Source of the DNA: an uncultured Syntrophobacteraceae bacterium
GTDB taxonomy: Bacteria; Desulfobacterota; Syntrophobacteria; Syntrophobacterales; Syntrophobacteraceae
Assembly (NCBI GenBank): GCA_937889795.1
Contig: CALBZH010000804.1
Location: 1 to 13,413 of the forward strand
DNA length: 13,413 nt
Direction: 5' to 3'
Part shown: positions 6,742 through 13,413 of the stretch, in pieces
How positions within the stretch are numbered: position 1 is the first letter of the stretch
Layout: every line of letters starts with the position of its first letter
Notes under the pieces: generated by a model
Databases searched by the model: none
What the model was told of the DNA's origin: nothing
Seen by the model: only the letters and a program-made list of their open reading frames with translations
Translations under genes and position numbers: made by a program

Positions 6742-7974
6742 GTGCACCGCCTTCGGGTTTTCGTTTGTGCAAGTCTTCTGGGGCTCCTTTTTCTTGCCGG
6801 CTGCGACGAAAGAAGCCAGACGTACGAGCCGATGGAGCCGACACCAGGCGTGACGGATAGCGAGATCCTGCTGGGGTCCTCGCTCGCACTGGAGGGGCAT
6901 GCGAGCTACCTCGGCACCCAGACCATGCGCGGCTTCCTTTCCTACATTCGGGATGTCAACGAGCGCGGCGGCATCCACGGCAGGACCATCAGGGTCATCG
7001 CCTACGACGACAGCTACGACCCACCGAAGTGCCTTGCGAACACCCAGCGTCTCATCGTCGAGGATCGCGTGTTCGCCCTCTTCTCCTACGTCGGCACGCC
7101 GACCACGGTGAAGATCCTACCCCTGGTTGAAGAAGCCCGGATCCCGCTGCTCGGCATGTTCACGGGCGCCAACGCTCTGCGTGACCCCCTCAGCCACTAC
7201 GTCATCAACGTCCGGGCCTCTTATTACGAAGAAACAGGAGCGGCGGTGGATCACCTTGTTCGTGATTTGGGGATCCGAAAAACGGCCGTCTTTTACCAGT
7301 ATGACGCCTACGGCTTCGACGGACTGACCGGGATGGAGCTAGCGCTTGAGCGCCATGGACTGGCTCCAGTGGCCCGGGGGTCGTACATTCGAGGGACTCT
7401 CGACGTGGAAGAAGGTCTCCAGAAGATTCTCGCCTCGGGAGCCGAGGCAGTCTCCATGATCGGCACCTACGAGCCCTGCGCCAAGTTCATCAAGCTGGCT
7501 CACCAGCAAGGATTCAATCCCGTCTACTACCTGGTTTCGTTCGTGGGAGCGGACGAGCTGGCAAGGCGGCTGGAAGCAAGCGATGCAACGGTCATCATGT
7601 CCCAGGTGGTGCCGCCGCCCGAGGGGCACAATGCGAGCGATCTGCCCGAAACCGCATCTGAATATGTGGCCCTTTTGAAACGACATTTCCCCGGGGACAA
7701 GCCGAATTTCGTCGGCCTTGAAGGCTTCATCAACGCCAAGGTCCTGGTGGAGGGTCTCCTCAGGGCTGGACGCAACCTGACCCGGGAAGGATTCATCGAA
7801 GCGATTGAGTCGATCCGCGACTTTCCCCTCTTTCCCGACACCAGCTTGTCGTTCAGTCCGACGGATCACCAGGGGCTGGATCGCGTTTACTTCACCCGGC
7901 TGCAAGCGGGTCAGTTCGTGCTTGTGAACGATTGGCAGGAAATCAGAAAGTCCCTGGCGAATCCGGCCTTTTGA
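6742..7974 (+). CDS. LivK-type periplasmic ligand-binding lipoprotein (Peripla_BP_6 family)
   Basis: 410 residues starting at GTG. A lipoprotein signal peptide ends in LLFLAGC, with the lipidated Cys at 21 followed by Asp. In E. coli an Asp at +2 keeps lipoproteins on the inner membrane; applying that rule here is an inference. From about 38 the type-I binding fold is clear: ILLGSSLALEGHASYLG, then YIRDVNERGGIHGRTIRVIAYDD and FALFSYVGTPTTVKILPLVEE, as in branched-chain amino acid/amide receptors. No permease or ATPase genes accompany it; the next gene (20 bp on) is a sensor kinase. So it more likely acts as a ligand-sensing partner of the kinase than as a transporter subunit, although it could feed a transporter encoded elsewhere. 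Ligand unknown. Confidence 0.9.
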   Translation: MHRLRVFVCASLLGLLFLAGCDERSQTYEPMEPTPGVTDSEILLGSSLALEGHASYLGTQTMRGFLSYIRDVNERGGIHGRTIRVIAYDDSYDPPKCLANTQRLIVEDRVFALFSYVGTPTTVKILPLVEEARIPLLGMFTGANALRDPLSHYVINVRASYYEETGAAVDHLVRDLGIRKTAVFYQYDAYGFDGLTGMELALERHGLAPVARGSYIRGTLDVEEGLQKILASGAEAVSMIGTYEPCAKFIKLAHQQGFNPVYYLVSFVGADELARRLEASDATVIMSQVVPPPEGHNASDLPETASEYVALLKRHFPGDKPNFVGLEGFINAKVLVEGLLRAGRNLTREGFIEAIESIRDFPLFPDTSLSFSPTDHQGLDRVYFTRLQAGQFVLVNDWQEIRKSLANPAF

Positions 7975-7994
7975 ACCGCAACCCTGTTGCCGCG

Positions 7995-10004
7995 ATGGGA
8001 CCAACATTGAAGCCTTTCAGCGGAACCAGCCTCAAGAACAAGATCTTTTTCTCCATCCTGGCGGTGATGCTCATCTGCAGCTCAGCCATCGCATTTCTCG
8101 CGCGATGGATCCTGGTTTCGAGTCTCATCTCGGAGCTTGAGCTGCGGGGGATCGCCATTGCCCGGACCATTGCCGAACGCGGAAGCGGCTTTATCCTGGA
8201 GAAGAACTACACCTTGCTTTTGAGCCTCATCTTCGATGAAATGCAGCTCCAGGAGCGCAAGCACCTGGTCGCCTACGTCTTCGTGGTCGACCGCGAAAAC
8301 AACATCCTCAGCCACACCTTCACGCGCCCGTTCCCGGACGAGCTGCGGTTGGTGAACACGGTCCCTCCCGACCAGAGTAAAAGCGTGCAGCTGCTGACCG
8401 TCTTCGACCGCGCGGCCTATGACATCGCCATTCCCATCAAGGAGGGCATCTACCGCATCGGGACCGTCCATGTCGGTCTGCAGAAGAGCCACATCGACAC
8501 CCTGGTGGCCAAGCTGCGGTTCACGTTCCTGGGCTTCATCTCCATGGTCATCATCCTCATCTTCATCATGAGCCACAAGATCGCCAAGTACATCACCATG
8601 CCGATCTTCAGGCTGACGAGGATCTCCGATGAGCTGAGCCGAGGCAACTTCGACATCAAGCTGGATCTGGGAGGTGTCGCTCAAGGATGGGATTCATCCG
8701 ATTGTCCGGCGTACGCGAACACGGACCTCCCGTGCTGGCATTTCGACGACTTGGTTACACCCGATGCCGAAACCAGCCACCAGGACCGAGAAAACCTGCG
8801 CATCTGCCAGCAGTGCGTCTTTTACAGGAAGCGGGGCGGCGACGAGGTGGTGCAGCTGGCCGATTCCTTCCACAACATGGTGTGGAGCATCAAGCTGTAT
8901 CGCCGCCGACTGCACGAATCGGAAGAGAAGTATCGGTCGCTTTTCGACAGCGGGCCGGACCCGATCTTTGTCGTGGATTCCTCGACCCTCGAGATTATCG
9001 ATGCAAACCCGCGCGCAGTCGAGCTATACGGGTACGCCAAGGGCGAGCTGATCGGCAAGCGGTTTATCGAGCTGGAAGCGGAGCACGGAGGGACCTCGAC
9101 GGCGTTTTATGCCGGTGAGGGTGACGCGCAGGGGTGCATCTCCTTTCAGAAACAGCTGCACCAGAAGAAAGGAGACAAGCCTTTTTTCGTGAACCTCCAC
9201 GCGTGCCACATCAGCTACAAGGGACGTCCATCCATCATCATCTCAGCCGCCGATGTCACTGAAATGATGGAGAAAGACGCCCAGCTCATCCAGGCGAGCA
9301 AGATGAAATCCCTGGGTGAAATGTCGGCCGGCATGGCCCATGAGCTGAACCAGCCCCTCAACGCCATCAAGATGGGAAGCGATTTTCTCATGATGACCAT
9401 CGAGCGAAACCTGGACCTCCCCAAAGATCAGCTGCACCAAGTCGTGTCCGAAATCAGCGCCCAGGTGGACCGGGCCGCGGACATTATCAATACCCTGCGG
9501 GCCTTCGGGAGAAAGGCGGATCTCACGCGCGAAGCGGTCCACATCAATAAGCCGATCCGCAATGTCTATTCGCTGGTAAGGCGGCAGTTCGAATTGGAAA
9601 ACATAAGAATCACGCTTGACCTTACAGAAGATATTCATCCGGTTCTTGCCCAGGACAATCGACTGCAACAGGTATTTTTCAACCTTGTCAACAATGCACG
9701 CGATGCCATCAATGAAAAAAACGAAAAGAATGAGATCAAAGAAGAAGGACATATCCATATTAGATCGTATGAATTGTCTGGGAATGTAATGGTTGACATC
9801 GATGATAATGGTGCCGGCATACCGGATAGCGTCAGGAACCAAATTTTCGAGCCTTTCTTTACGACTAAGGAAACTAGCCTCGACATGGGACTTGGTTTAG
9901 CTATTACTTATGGGATTGTTCAAGATTATGGAGGCGATATTCAATTTCAGAGTACGCAGGGAGAAGGCACGCGATTCATTTTGAGCTTTCCGATCGCTGC
10001 CTGA
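7995..10004 (+). CDS. Membrane sensor histidine kinase with Cys-rich HAMP insert, PAS domain and HisKA/HATPase core
   Basis: 669 residues from the ATG at 7995. Order: TM1 about 16-39; periplasmic Cache-like domain about 40-172, ending IGTVHVGLQKSHIDTL; TM2 about 175-193; HAMP from about 194, interrupted by an insert with four Cys at 237, 247, 271 and 274 (DCPAY...LPCWHF...CQQCVFY); HAMP-like helix resuming DEVVQLADSFHNMV; PAS about 310-421; HisKA with phospho-acceptor His449 in AHELNQPLNAIK; HATPase about 549-669 with N-box NLVNNARDAI, DIDDNGAGIP, EPFFTTK and GLGLAI. All catalytic boxes are intact. The Cys layout recalls the two-CW-type modules of deltaproteobacterial sensors, suggesting metal or redox sensing. 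The start is uncertain: no Shine-Dalgarno precedes 7995, and a TTG at 7971 would overlap the previous stop. The response regulator follows after 26 bp. GC content falls over the C-terminal part. Confidence 0.93.
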   Translation: MGPTLKPFSGTSLKNKIFFSILAVMLICSSAIAFLARWILVSSLISELELRGIAIARTIAERGSGFILEKNYTLLLSLIFDEMQLQERKHLVAYVFVVDRENNILSHTFTRPFPDELRLVNTVPPDQSKSVQLLTVFDRAAYDIAIPIKEGIYRIGTVHVGLQKSHIDTLVAKLRFTFLGFISMVIILIFIMSHKIAKYITMPIFRLTRISDELSRGNFDIKLDLGGVAQGWDSSDCPAYANTDLPCWHFDDLVTPDAETSHQDRENLRICQQCVFYRKRGGDEVVQLADSFHNMVWSIKLYRRRLHESEEKYRSLFDSGPDPIFVVDSSTLEIIDANPRAVELYGYAKGELIGKRFIELEAEHGGTSTAFYAGEGDAQGCISFQKQLHQKKGDKPFFVNLHACHISYKGRPSIIISAADVTEMMEKDAQLIQASKMKSLGEMSAGMAHELNQPLNAIKMGSDFLMMTIERNLDLPKDQLHQVVSEISAQVDRAADIINTLRAFGRKADLTREAVHINKPIRNVYSLVRRQFELENIRITLDLTEDIHPVLAQDNRLQQVFFNLVNNARDAINEKNEKNEIKEEGHIHIRSYELSGNVMVDIDDNGAGIPDSVRNQIFEPFFTTKETSLDMGLGLAITYGIVQDYGGDIQFQSTQGEGTRFILSFPIAA

Positions 10005-10030
10005 AACACATATGAAGGAGTCCTATCCCA

Positions 10031-10741
10031 ATGAATACGGTCCTTGTAATAGATGATGAAAAACCAACCCTCGCCATGTTTCGCCTCACTCTGAATGCCT
10101 ATGGATACGAGGTGCTCACGGCCGAGAACGGGCGGGAAGGGGTGGACGTGTTTGAACGCGAACGGCCTCCCATTGTCCTCACCGACATCAAGATGCCCGG
10201 AATGGACGGGATCGAGGTGCTGCGACGCATCAAAGCGATCGACCCCAAGGCGGAGGTCATCGTGATCACCGGCCACGGGGACATGGATTTGGCGATCAAG
10301 GCGTTGAACCTCGATGCCACCGACTTCATCAACAAGCCCATTCAGCGGCAGGCCCTCGAGCAAGCGCTCGAGCGCGCCAAGGAACGAATCCAGCTCGTCG
10401 AGACGCAATCCCGGCAGGTGACGGTGACGATGGGGGAAGCGGCAGCCGTGATTCGAGTGCAGGGGAGCATCACGGCGCAGTCCGAGCCACAGCTGCAGGA
10501 AGCGTATCAGGAGGCCCTCAAGGCGGGCAAATCGCGTATCGTGCTGAGCCTCGTCCCTAACGTGTCGATCAACGGCGCCGGCATGGGCATTCTCTCCCAG
10601 TTGATCCTGGAGGCTCAGAAAGCAGGGCGGGAGCTGAGGGTGTGCGGCGTATCCGAGAGCTTTCGTCGCGTGTTCAAGATCGTCGGCATTGCCGATTTGG
10701 TGACCCTTTACGATTCGGAGCAGGAGGCCCTCGATGCCTAG
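10031..10741 (+). CDS. REC-STAS response regulator
   Basis: 236 residues. Residues 1-120 form a complete receiver: acidic pocket D8/D9 in VIDDE, phospho-acceptor D52 in LTDIKMPGMDG, T80 in VIVITGHGD and K102 in FINKP. A helix joins it to a STAS domain at about 128-236, including VIRVQGSI, SRIVLSLVPNVSINGAGMGIL and FRRVFKIVGIADLVTLY. At the position of the SpoIIAA phospho-Ser this STAS has G182 (INGAG against ISSAG), so RsbW-type Ser phosphorylation looks impossible. The direct partner kinase gene is immediately upstream. Output should be protein-protein, most plausibly binding a HATPase anti-sigma kinase such as the one at 2319-2726, with Asp52 phosphorylation as the switch (inference). AAGGAG lies 10 bp before the ATG. 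It overlaps the next gene by 8 bp. Confidence 0.93.
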   Translation: MNTVLVIDDEKPTLAMFRLTLNAYGYEVLTAENGREGVDVFERERPPIVLTDIKMPGMDGIEVLRRIKAIDPKAEVIVITGHGDMDLAIKALNLDATDFINKPIQRQALEQALERAKERIQLVETQSRQVTVTMGEAAAVIRVQGSITAQSEPQLQEAYQEALKAGKSRIVLSLVPNVSINGAGMGILSQLILEAQKAGRELRVCGVSESFRRVFKIVGIADLVTLYDSEQEALDA

Positions 10742-11309
10742 AGCAGGACTGTTGAAGGAAGCACGCCTCGCCTTTGTCATTGTGGCGACTTGCTTAATCG
10801 GATCCCTGTGCTCGCCGTGCGCGGGCAGAGCCGCCGATTTGCCCGAAAAGGGGAAGACCCTCCCCGATTTTACCCTTCAAGCTCCGGCCATCGAGAAGGA
10901 CCGGGAGTACCTGGGGCTTGGAGCAGGACCCTTCAAGCTCCAGGATATCCAGGCTCAGCTGCTCATCGTCGAGATCATCGGGGTCTACTGTCCCCTCTGC
11001 CACCAGCAGGCACCGCTTTTCAACAAGCTGGTCGAGCGGATTGACAAGAAGAGTCTCTCGAGCAAGGTGAAGCTCCTGGCCGTTGCCGCCGGAGGAAACC
11101 CCATCGAAATCGACCACCTTCGCACGAACGGCGTCTATGAATACCCGATCGTCCCCGACGAGTCCTTCGTGGTGCACAAGCTCCTCGGACAGCCCCGGAC
11201 CCCCTACACGCTTATCCTGGACAAGAGCGGAAAGGTCCTGGATGCCCACCTTGGAGTCCTTGAAGACATGGACTCCTATTTCGAGAAGATCCAGGGACTT
11301 CTGAGCTAG
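10734..11309 (+). CDS. Periplasmic thioredoxin-like (TlpA/AhpC-TSA fold) protein
   Basis: 191 residues. A Sec signal peptide occupies about 1-34 (hydrophobic LAFVIVATCLIGSLC, likely cut near AGRA/A). The thioredoxin fold follows: LPDFTLQAP, LLIVEIIGVYCPLCHQQAP with active site C86-P-L-C89, and a cis-Pro at 157 in RTPYTLILD. Both Cys are present, so thiol-disulfide exchange in the periplasm is likely. The CPLC pair and the Leu/Ile-rich lead-in differ from classical WCxxC enzymes. AGGAGG at 10722-10727 sits 6 bp before the ATG. The start overlaps the response regulator gene by 8 bp and the next gene begins 1 bp after the stop, so it is translationally embedded in the signalling operon. It may report or set the redox state seen by the kinase or the rhodanese protein, or act with the DoxX/MauE protein, as MauD does with MauE. 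Confidence 0.9.
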   Translation: MPRAGLLKEARLAFVIVATCLIGSLCSPCAGRAADLPEKGKTLPDFTLQAPAIEKDREYLGLGAGPFKLQDIQAQLLIVEIIGVYCPLCHQQAPLFNKLVERIDKKSLSSKVKLLAVAAGGNPIEIDHLRTNGVYEYPIVPDESFVVHKLLGQPRTPYTLILDKSGKVLDAHLGVLEDMDSYFEKIQGLLS

Positions 11310-11310
11310 C

Positions 11311-13065
11311 ATGAAAGAAGCGATTTCAGATCTCGAGAGCGCAAGTGGCGCGGGCGAAGGGCCCGAGAGAGCGGAGCGGAGAGCCGTTTACCTGAGAGCC
11401 CTTTCCGAGGCGTCCCGGGAGCTGGGCGGTCTTAGCCATCCCCGGAAGCTTGCCGAGAGCTTCCTGCTGACCCTCATGGGGACATTCGGGATCACGAAAG
11501 GATGGGTTGGACTCTTCGGGACAATGACCCTGGAAGCATCCTTCACCGCCAGCCGCGGCATTCCAGAGGCGGAGGCCGCACCACTAGGGGAGAAGCTTCC
11601 CCGCATCGCCACCAGGTTGCTCGCCGAACGGGTCAAGCCAGGTGGCCAGCACTCGGGGATGGTCGTTTTGACTTGTGCATCCAGAGGCGAGGCCGCTTGG
11701 GTCGGCGAAGACTGGGAGCTTCTGATCGCCTGGCCGATGGGAGAGAGGTTTTGCGGCGCCGCGGCTCTCGGGAGGCGCCTCACGCAAGTCCCTTTGGATC
11801 GGGAGGAGCTGGACATCCTGGAGCACTTCGCCAACGTGTTCGTGGGGGCCCTCTCCCGGGTTCTGACCCTCACGAGCATCCAGCAGCTCAACGCCGATCT
11901 CGAGCGCAAGAACATCACCCTAAAACAGGCCCTGGAATCGGCCGACCGCGCCCGCAATGACCTTGATCGGAAAATCCATCAACTGAGTACGCTCTCGGAC
12001 CTGACGGCGGAGCTGAGCTCCATCCTCCAGACGGACGAGCTTCTGCAGACCTACATCCTGGTTTCCATGGGATCGATCGCCATCGGGAGCGCCAGCCTCC
12101 TGCTGGTTGACCGAGAATCTGAGCTCGTGCGGACGGTGGTCCGCGGATCGGCAGCGGAGATGCCAGCATTGACCGGCCCCGAAGCCGAGCGGCTCATTTA
12201 CCAATGCATGGGCTCATCAGCGAAGCGAAGCCTCACCCCCATGACCGTCACGCGCATCGACAGCTCCCTGCTCCCCGCTGAAGCGGCTGTGGGGCTGCTC
12301 CCGGCCGTGGGGCTGCTGTTCATGGTGGATCAGTCGCTCCTCGGGCTCGCGTGCTTCGGATCCCGCCTCTCGGGCCTGCCGATCTCCGAAGACGATGCAA
12401 GCCTGCTTGAATCCCTTACGTCCAATTTTCTGCCGTTCCTGAAAAACGCCAAGTCCTTTAGAACCATCGAGGCTCTCAACGAGGACCTCGCCGCACGAAA
12501 CGAAGACCTCACGCAGACCATCACCGAGCTCCGCGAGGCACGCTTCAAGATCGCCCTTTTGGAGAAAGCCAAGACCCATCTGAGGACCGTGGTCGAGCGT
12601 GAGATCGCGCGGCTGGGCACGGCACGGCCCATCGATTTCGTGCTCATTTTCGTGCTGGCGGCATTTCTCGGCCTTCTTTTCAACTACACCGGTCCCCAGT
12701 CCCTGCCGTTGATACCGGAATCCTGGCACCGTCCACCCGTACAAACCATGGGCAGCGCCGAAGCCAGGCAACTGGTTCAAGGAGGCAAAGCCATCCTGGT
12801 CGATGCAAGGCCCAAGGAGCTCCATGACCAACAGCACATCGAGGGCGCTCTCAACTTGCCCCCATCCCTGTTTGATCTCGTCTACATGATGAAGATCGCA
12901 CGACTTCCGGCCGACACGACCATCATCGTTTACGGTCGGACCGTAAGCAGGCGCTACGATGAAGACGTCGCCCACCGGTTGAAGCGACGCGATCATGAAG
13001 ACGTTCGGGTTCTGGCAGGGGCAATCGAGGACTGGGATCGGGAAGCCAGTCGGAGCGGACCATGA
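11311..13065 (+). CDS. GAF-GAF membrane protein with extracytoplasmic inactive rhodanese domain
   Basis: 584 residues. Order: GAF-like domain about 25-185; coiled coil about 188-228; second GAF about 228-375; coiled coil about 380-432; one TM segment about 441-459 (FVLIFVLAAFLGLLF); rhodanese-like domain about 478-582. The rhodanese fold is visible in AILVDARP, HIEGALNLPPS and TIIVYGRTVSRRYDEDVAHRL. Where active rhodaneses carry the sulfur-accepting Cys (VYC), this has G542, so sulfurtransfer should be lost. Predicted topology puts both GAF domains inside and the rhodanese outside, opposite to the usual periplasm-sensor/cytoplasm-output plan. There is no kinase, cyclase or phosphatase domain, so any output must be through binding. 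It starts 1 bp after the thioredoxin stop and shares ATGA with the DoxX/MauE gene. The GAF calls are weaker than the rhodanese call. Confidence 0.82.
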   Translation: MKEAISDLESASGAGEGPERAERRAVYLRALSEASRELGGLSHPRKLAESFLLTLMGTFGITKGWVGLFGTMTLEASFTASRGIPEAEAAPLGEKLPRIATRLLAERVKPGGQHSGMVVLTCASRGEAAWVGEDWELLIAWPMGERFCGAAALGRRLTQVPLDREELDILEHFANVFVGALSRVLTLTSIQQLNADLERKNITLKQALESADRARNDLDRKIHQLSTLSDLTAELSSILQTDELLQTYILVSMGSIAIGSASLLLVDRESELVRTVVRGSAAEMPALTGPEAERLIYQCMGSSAKRSLTPMTVTRIDSSLLPAEAAVGLLPAVGLLFMVDQSLLGLACFGSRLSGLPISEDDASLLESLTSNFLPFLKNAKSFRTIEALNEDLAARNEDLTQTITELREARFKIALLEKAKTHLRTVVEREIARLGTARPIDFVLIFVLAAFLGLLFNYTGPQSLPLIPESWHRPPVQTMGSAEARQLVQGGKAILVDARPKELHDQQHIEGALNLPPSLFDLVYMMKIARLPADTTIIVYGRTVSRRYDEDVAHRLKRRDHEDVRVLAGAIEDWDREASRSGP

Positions 13066-13374
13066 AGCCGATCGATCTCGTCAAAACGCTGCTCACACAC
13101 CCCTGCACCACGCTGGCGCTTCGGCTTTACATCGGCGGGCTCTTCATCTATGCCAGCATGTACAAGATCAACTACACGGGCGAGTTCGCGGAGACGATCG
13201 CCAACTACCAGGTCGTGCCCTATTGGGGAGTCAATGCTCTGGCAATCGCCATGCCCTGGCTGGAGCTCATCAGCGGCCTGCTGCTCGTTGCGGGAATCCG
13301 CACCAAAGCGGCGGCGGCCATCATCAGCGGCCTGCTCACGCTGTTCACTCTTCTGGTTGTGGTCACCCTGGCCC
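13062..13374 (+). CDS. DoxX/MauE-family membrane protein, C-terminus missing
   Basis: 104 genuine residues are present; the frame then enters adapter, giving a false IGRAHV tail. Segments: hydrophobic LALRLYIGGLFIYASMYKI (about 18-36), with the YASMYKI motif typical of DoxX/MauE proteins, then NYQVVPYWGVNALAIAMPWLELISGLLLVAG (about 48-78) and AAAAIISGLLTLFTLLVVVTLA (about 83-104). Family members are four-helix inner membrane proteins linked to periplasmic thiol redox or quinone chemistry; MauE supports maturation of methylamine dehydrogenase. Most of the fourth helix is lost. The ATG overlaps the previous stop (ATGA) and has GGAG 6 bp upstream. With the rhodanese and thioredoxin genes before it, an envelope redox role is likely. 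Confidence 0.87.
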
Positions 13375-13413
13375 AGATCGGAAGAGCACACGTCTGAACT
13401 CCAGTCACGAGTG
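13375..13413. other. Illumina adapter left on contig end (not genomic)
   Basis: The sequence from 13375 (agatcggaagagc...) to 13408 matches the TruSeq read-2 adapter in forward orientation. Bases 13409-13413 (gagtg) match the first five bases of the reverse complement of the index seen at the left end. The organism's sequence ends at 13374. Confidence 0.97.

Noticed and set aside
6524..6853. Plus-strand open frame of 109 residues in the control region
   Set aside because: It begins at a GTG inside the promoter, overlaps the lipoprotein gene out of frame and has no family features.
9947..10780. Minus-strand open frame of 277 residues opposite the response regulator
   Set aside because: Antisense shadow; it is Arg/His/Leu-rich without motifs, and the plus strand carries an intact REC-STAS protein.
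12217..12996. Minus-strand open frame of 259 residues opposite the GAF/rhodanese gene
   Set aside because: Antisense shadow without motifs; the plus-strand product has clear domain structure and tight operon spacing.
48..13374. CRISPR arrays, tRNA or rRNA genes, transposases, integrases or att sites
   Set aside because: Looked for on both strands; no regularly spaced direct repeats, tRNA-like cloverleaf motifs or mobile-element proteins were seen.
12993..13391. Minus-strand open frame of 132 residues beginning MCSSDL
   Set aside because: The start lies in the 3' adapter and the remainder is antisense to the rhodanese and DoxX/MauE genes.

Overview
The window is a 13.4 kb metagenome-style contig from a GC-rich Gram-negative bacterium (about 60% G+C by hand count in several stretches). 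The gene mix suggests Desulfobacterota (former Deltaproteobacteria, possibly Syntrophobacter-like): a Cys-rich HAMP insert, partner-switching genes, a DoxX/MauE membrane protein, and a LivK-type lipoprotein without its transporter. This placement is an inference from content; there is no marker gene. Both ends (1-47 and 13375-13413) are untrimmed Illumina i7 adapter, so the real sequence is 48-13374 and both end genes are cut.

Layout. (A) 48-2726, minus strand: a partner-switching cassette. It encodes an RsbW-like HATPase anti-sigma kinase, an RsbV/SpoIIAA-like STAS antagonist with its phospho-acceptor Ser, and a truncated four-TM sensor with two predicted extracytoplasmic domains. The missing output of the sensor is plausibly a PP2C/SpoIIE phosphatase. 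(B) 2993-3997, plus strand: a soluble APH/choline-kinase-like protein whose catalytic Asp, Asn and metal-binding Asp all appear replaced, so a probable pseudokinase. (C) 4040-6359, minus strand: a membrane-anchored LamG-like plus four-PASTA protein and an overlapping unknown protein. (D) 6360-6741: a divergent control region with a very good sigma70-type promoter facing right, a weaker candidate facing left, and a cluster of small palindromes. (E) 6742 to the right end, plus strand: one tightly packed operon. It encodes a LivK-like lipoprotein, a hybrid-free histidine kinase with a four-Cys HAMP insert, a REC-STAS response regulator, a periplasmic thioredoxin-like protein, a GAF-GAF-TM-rhodanese protein lacking the rhodanese Cys, and a truncated DoxX/MauE protein.

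How it may work together (inference): operon E looks like an envelope ligand and redox sensing relay. A lipoprotein receptor and thiol proteins act outside the membrane. The kinase reads them and phosphorylates a REC domain whose output is a STAS domain rather than a DNA-binding domain. STAS domains are the currency of partner switching, and cassette A, about 7 kb away, supplies a kinase/antagonist pair such a STAS could contact. The STAS of the regulator has Gly where SpoIIAA has its phospho-Ser, so REC phosphorylation may replace Ser phosphorylation as the switch. No sigma factor, tRNA, rRNA, CRISPR array or transposase was seen.
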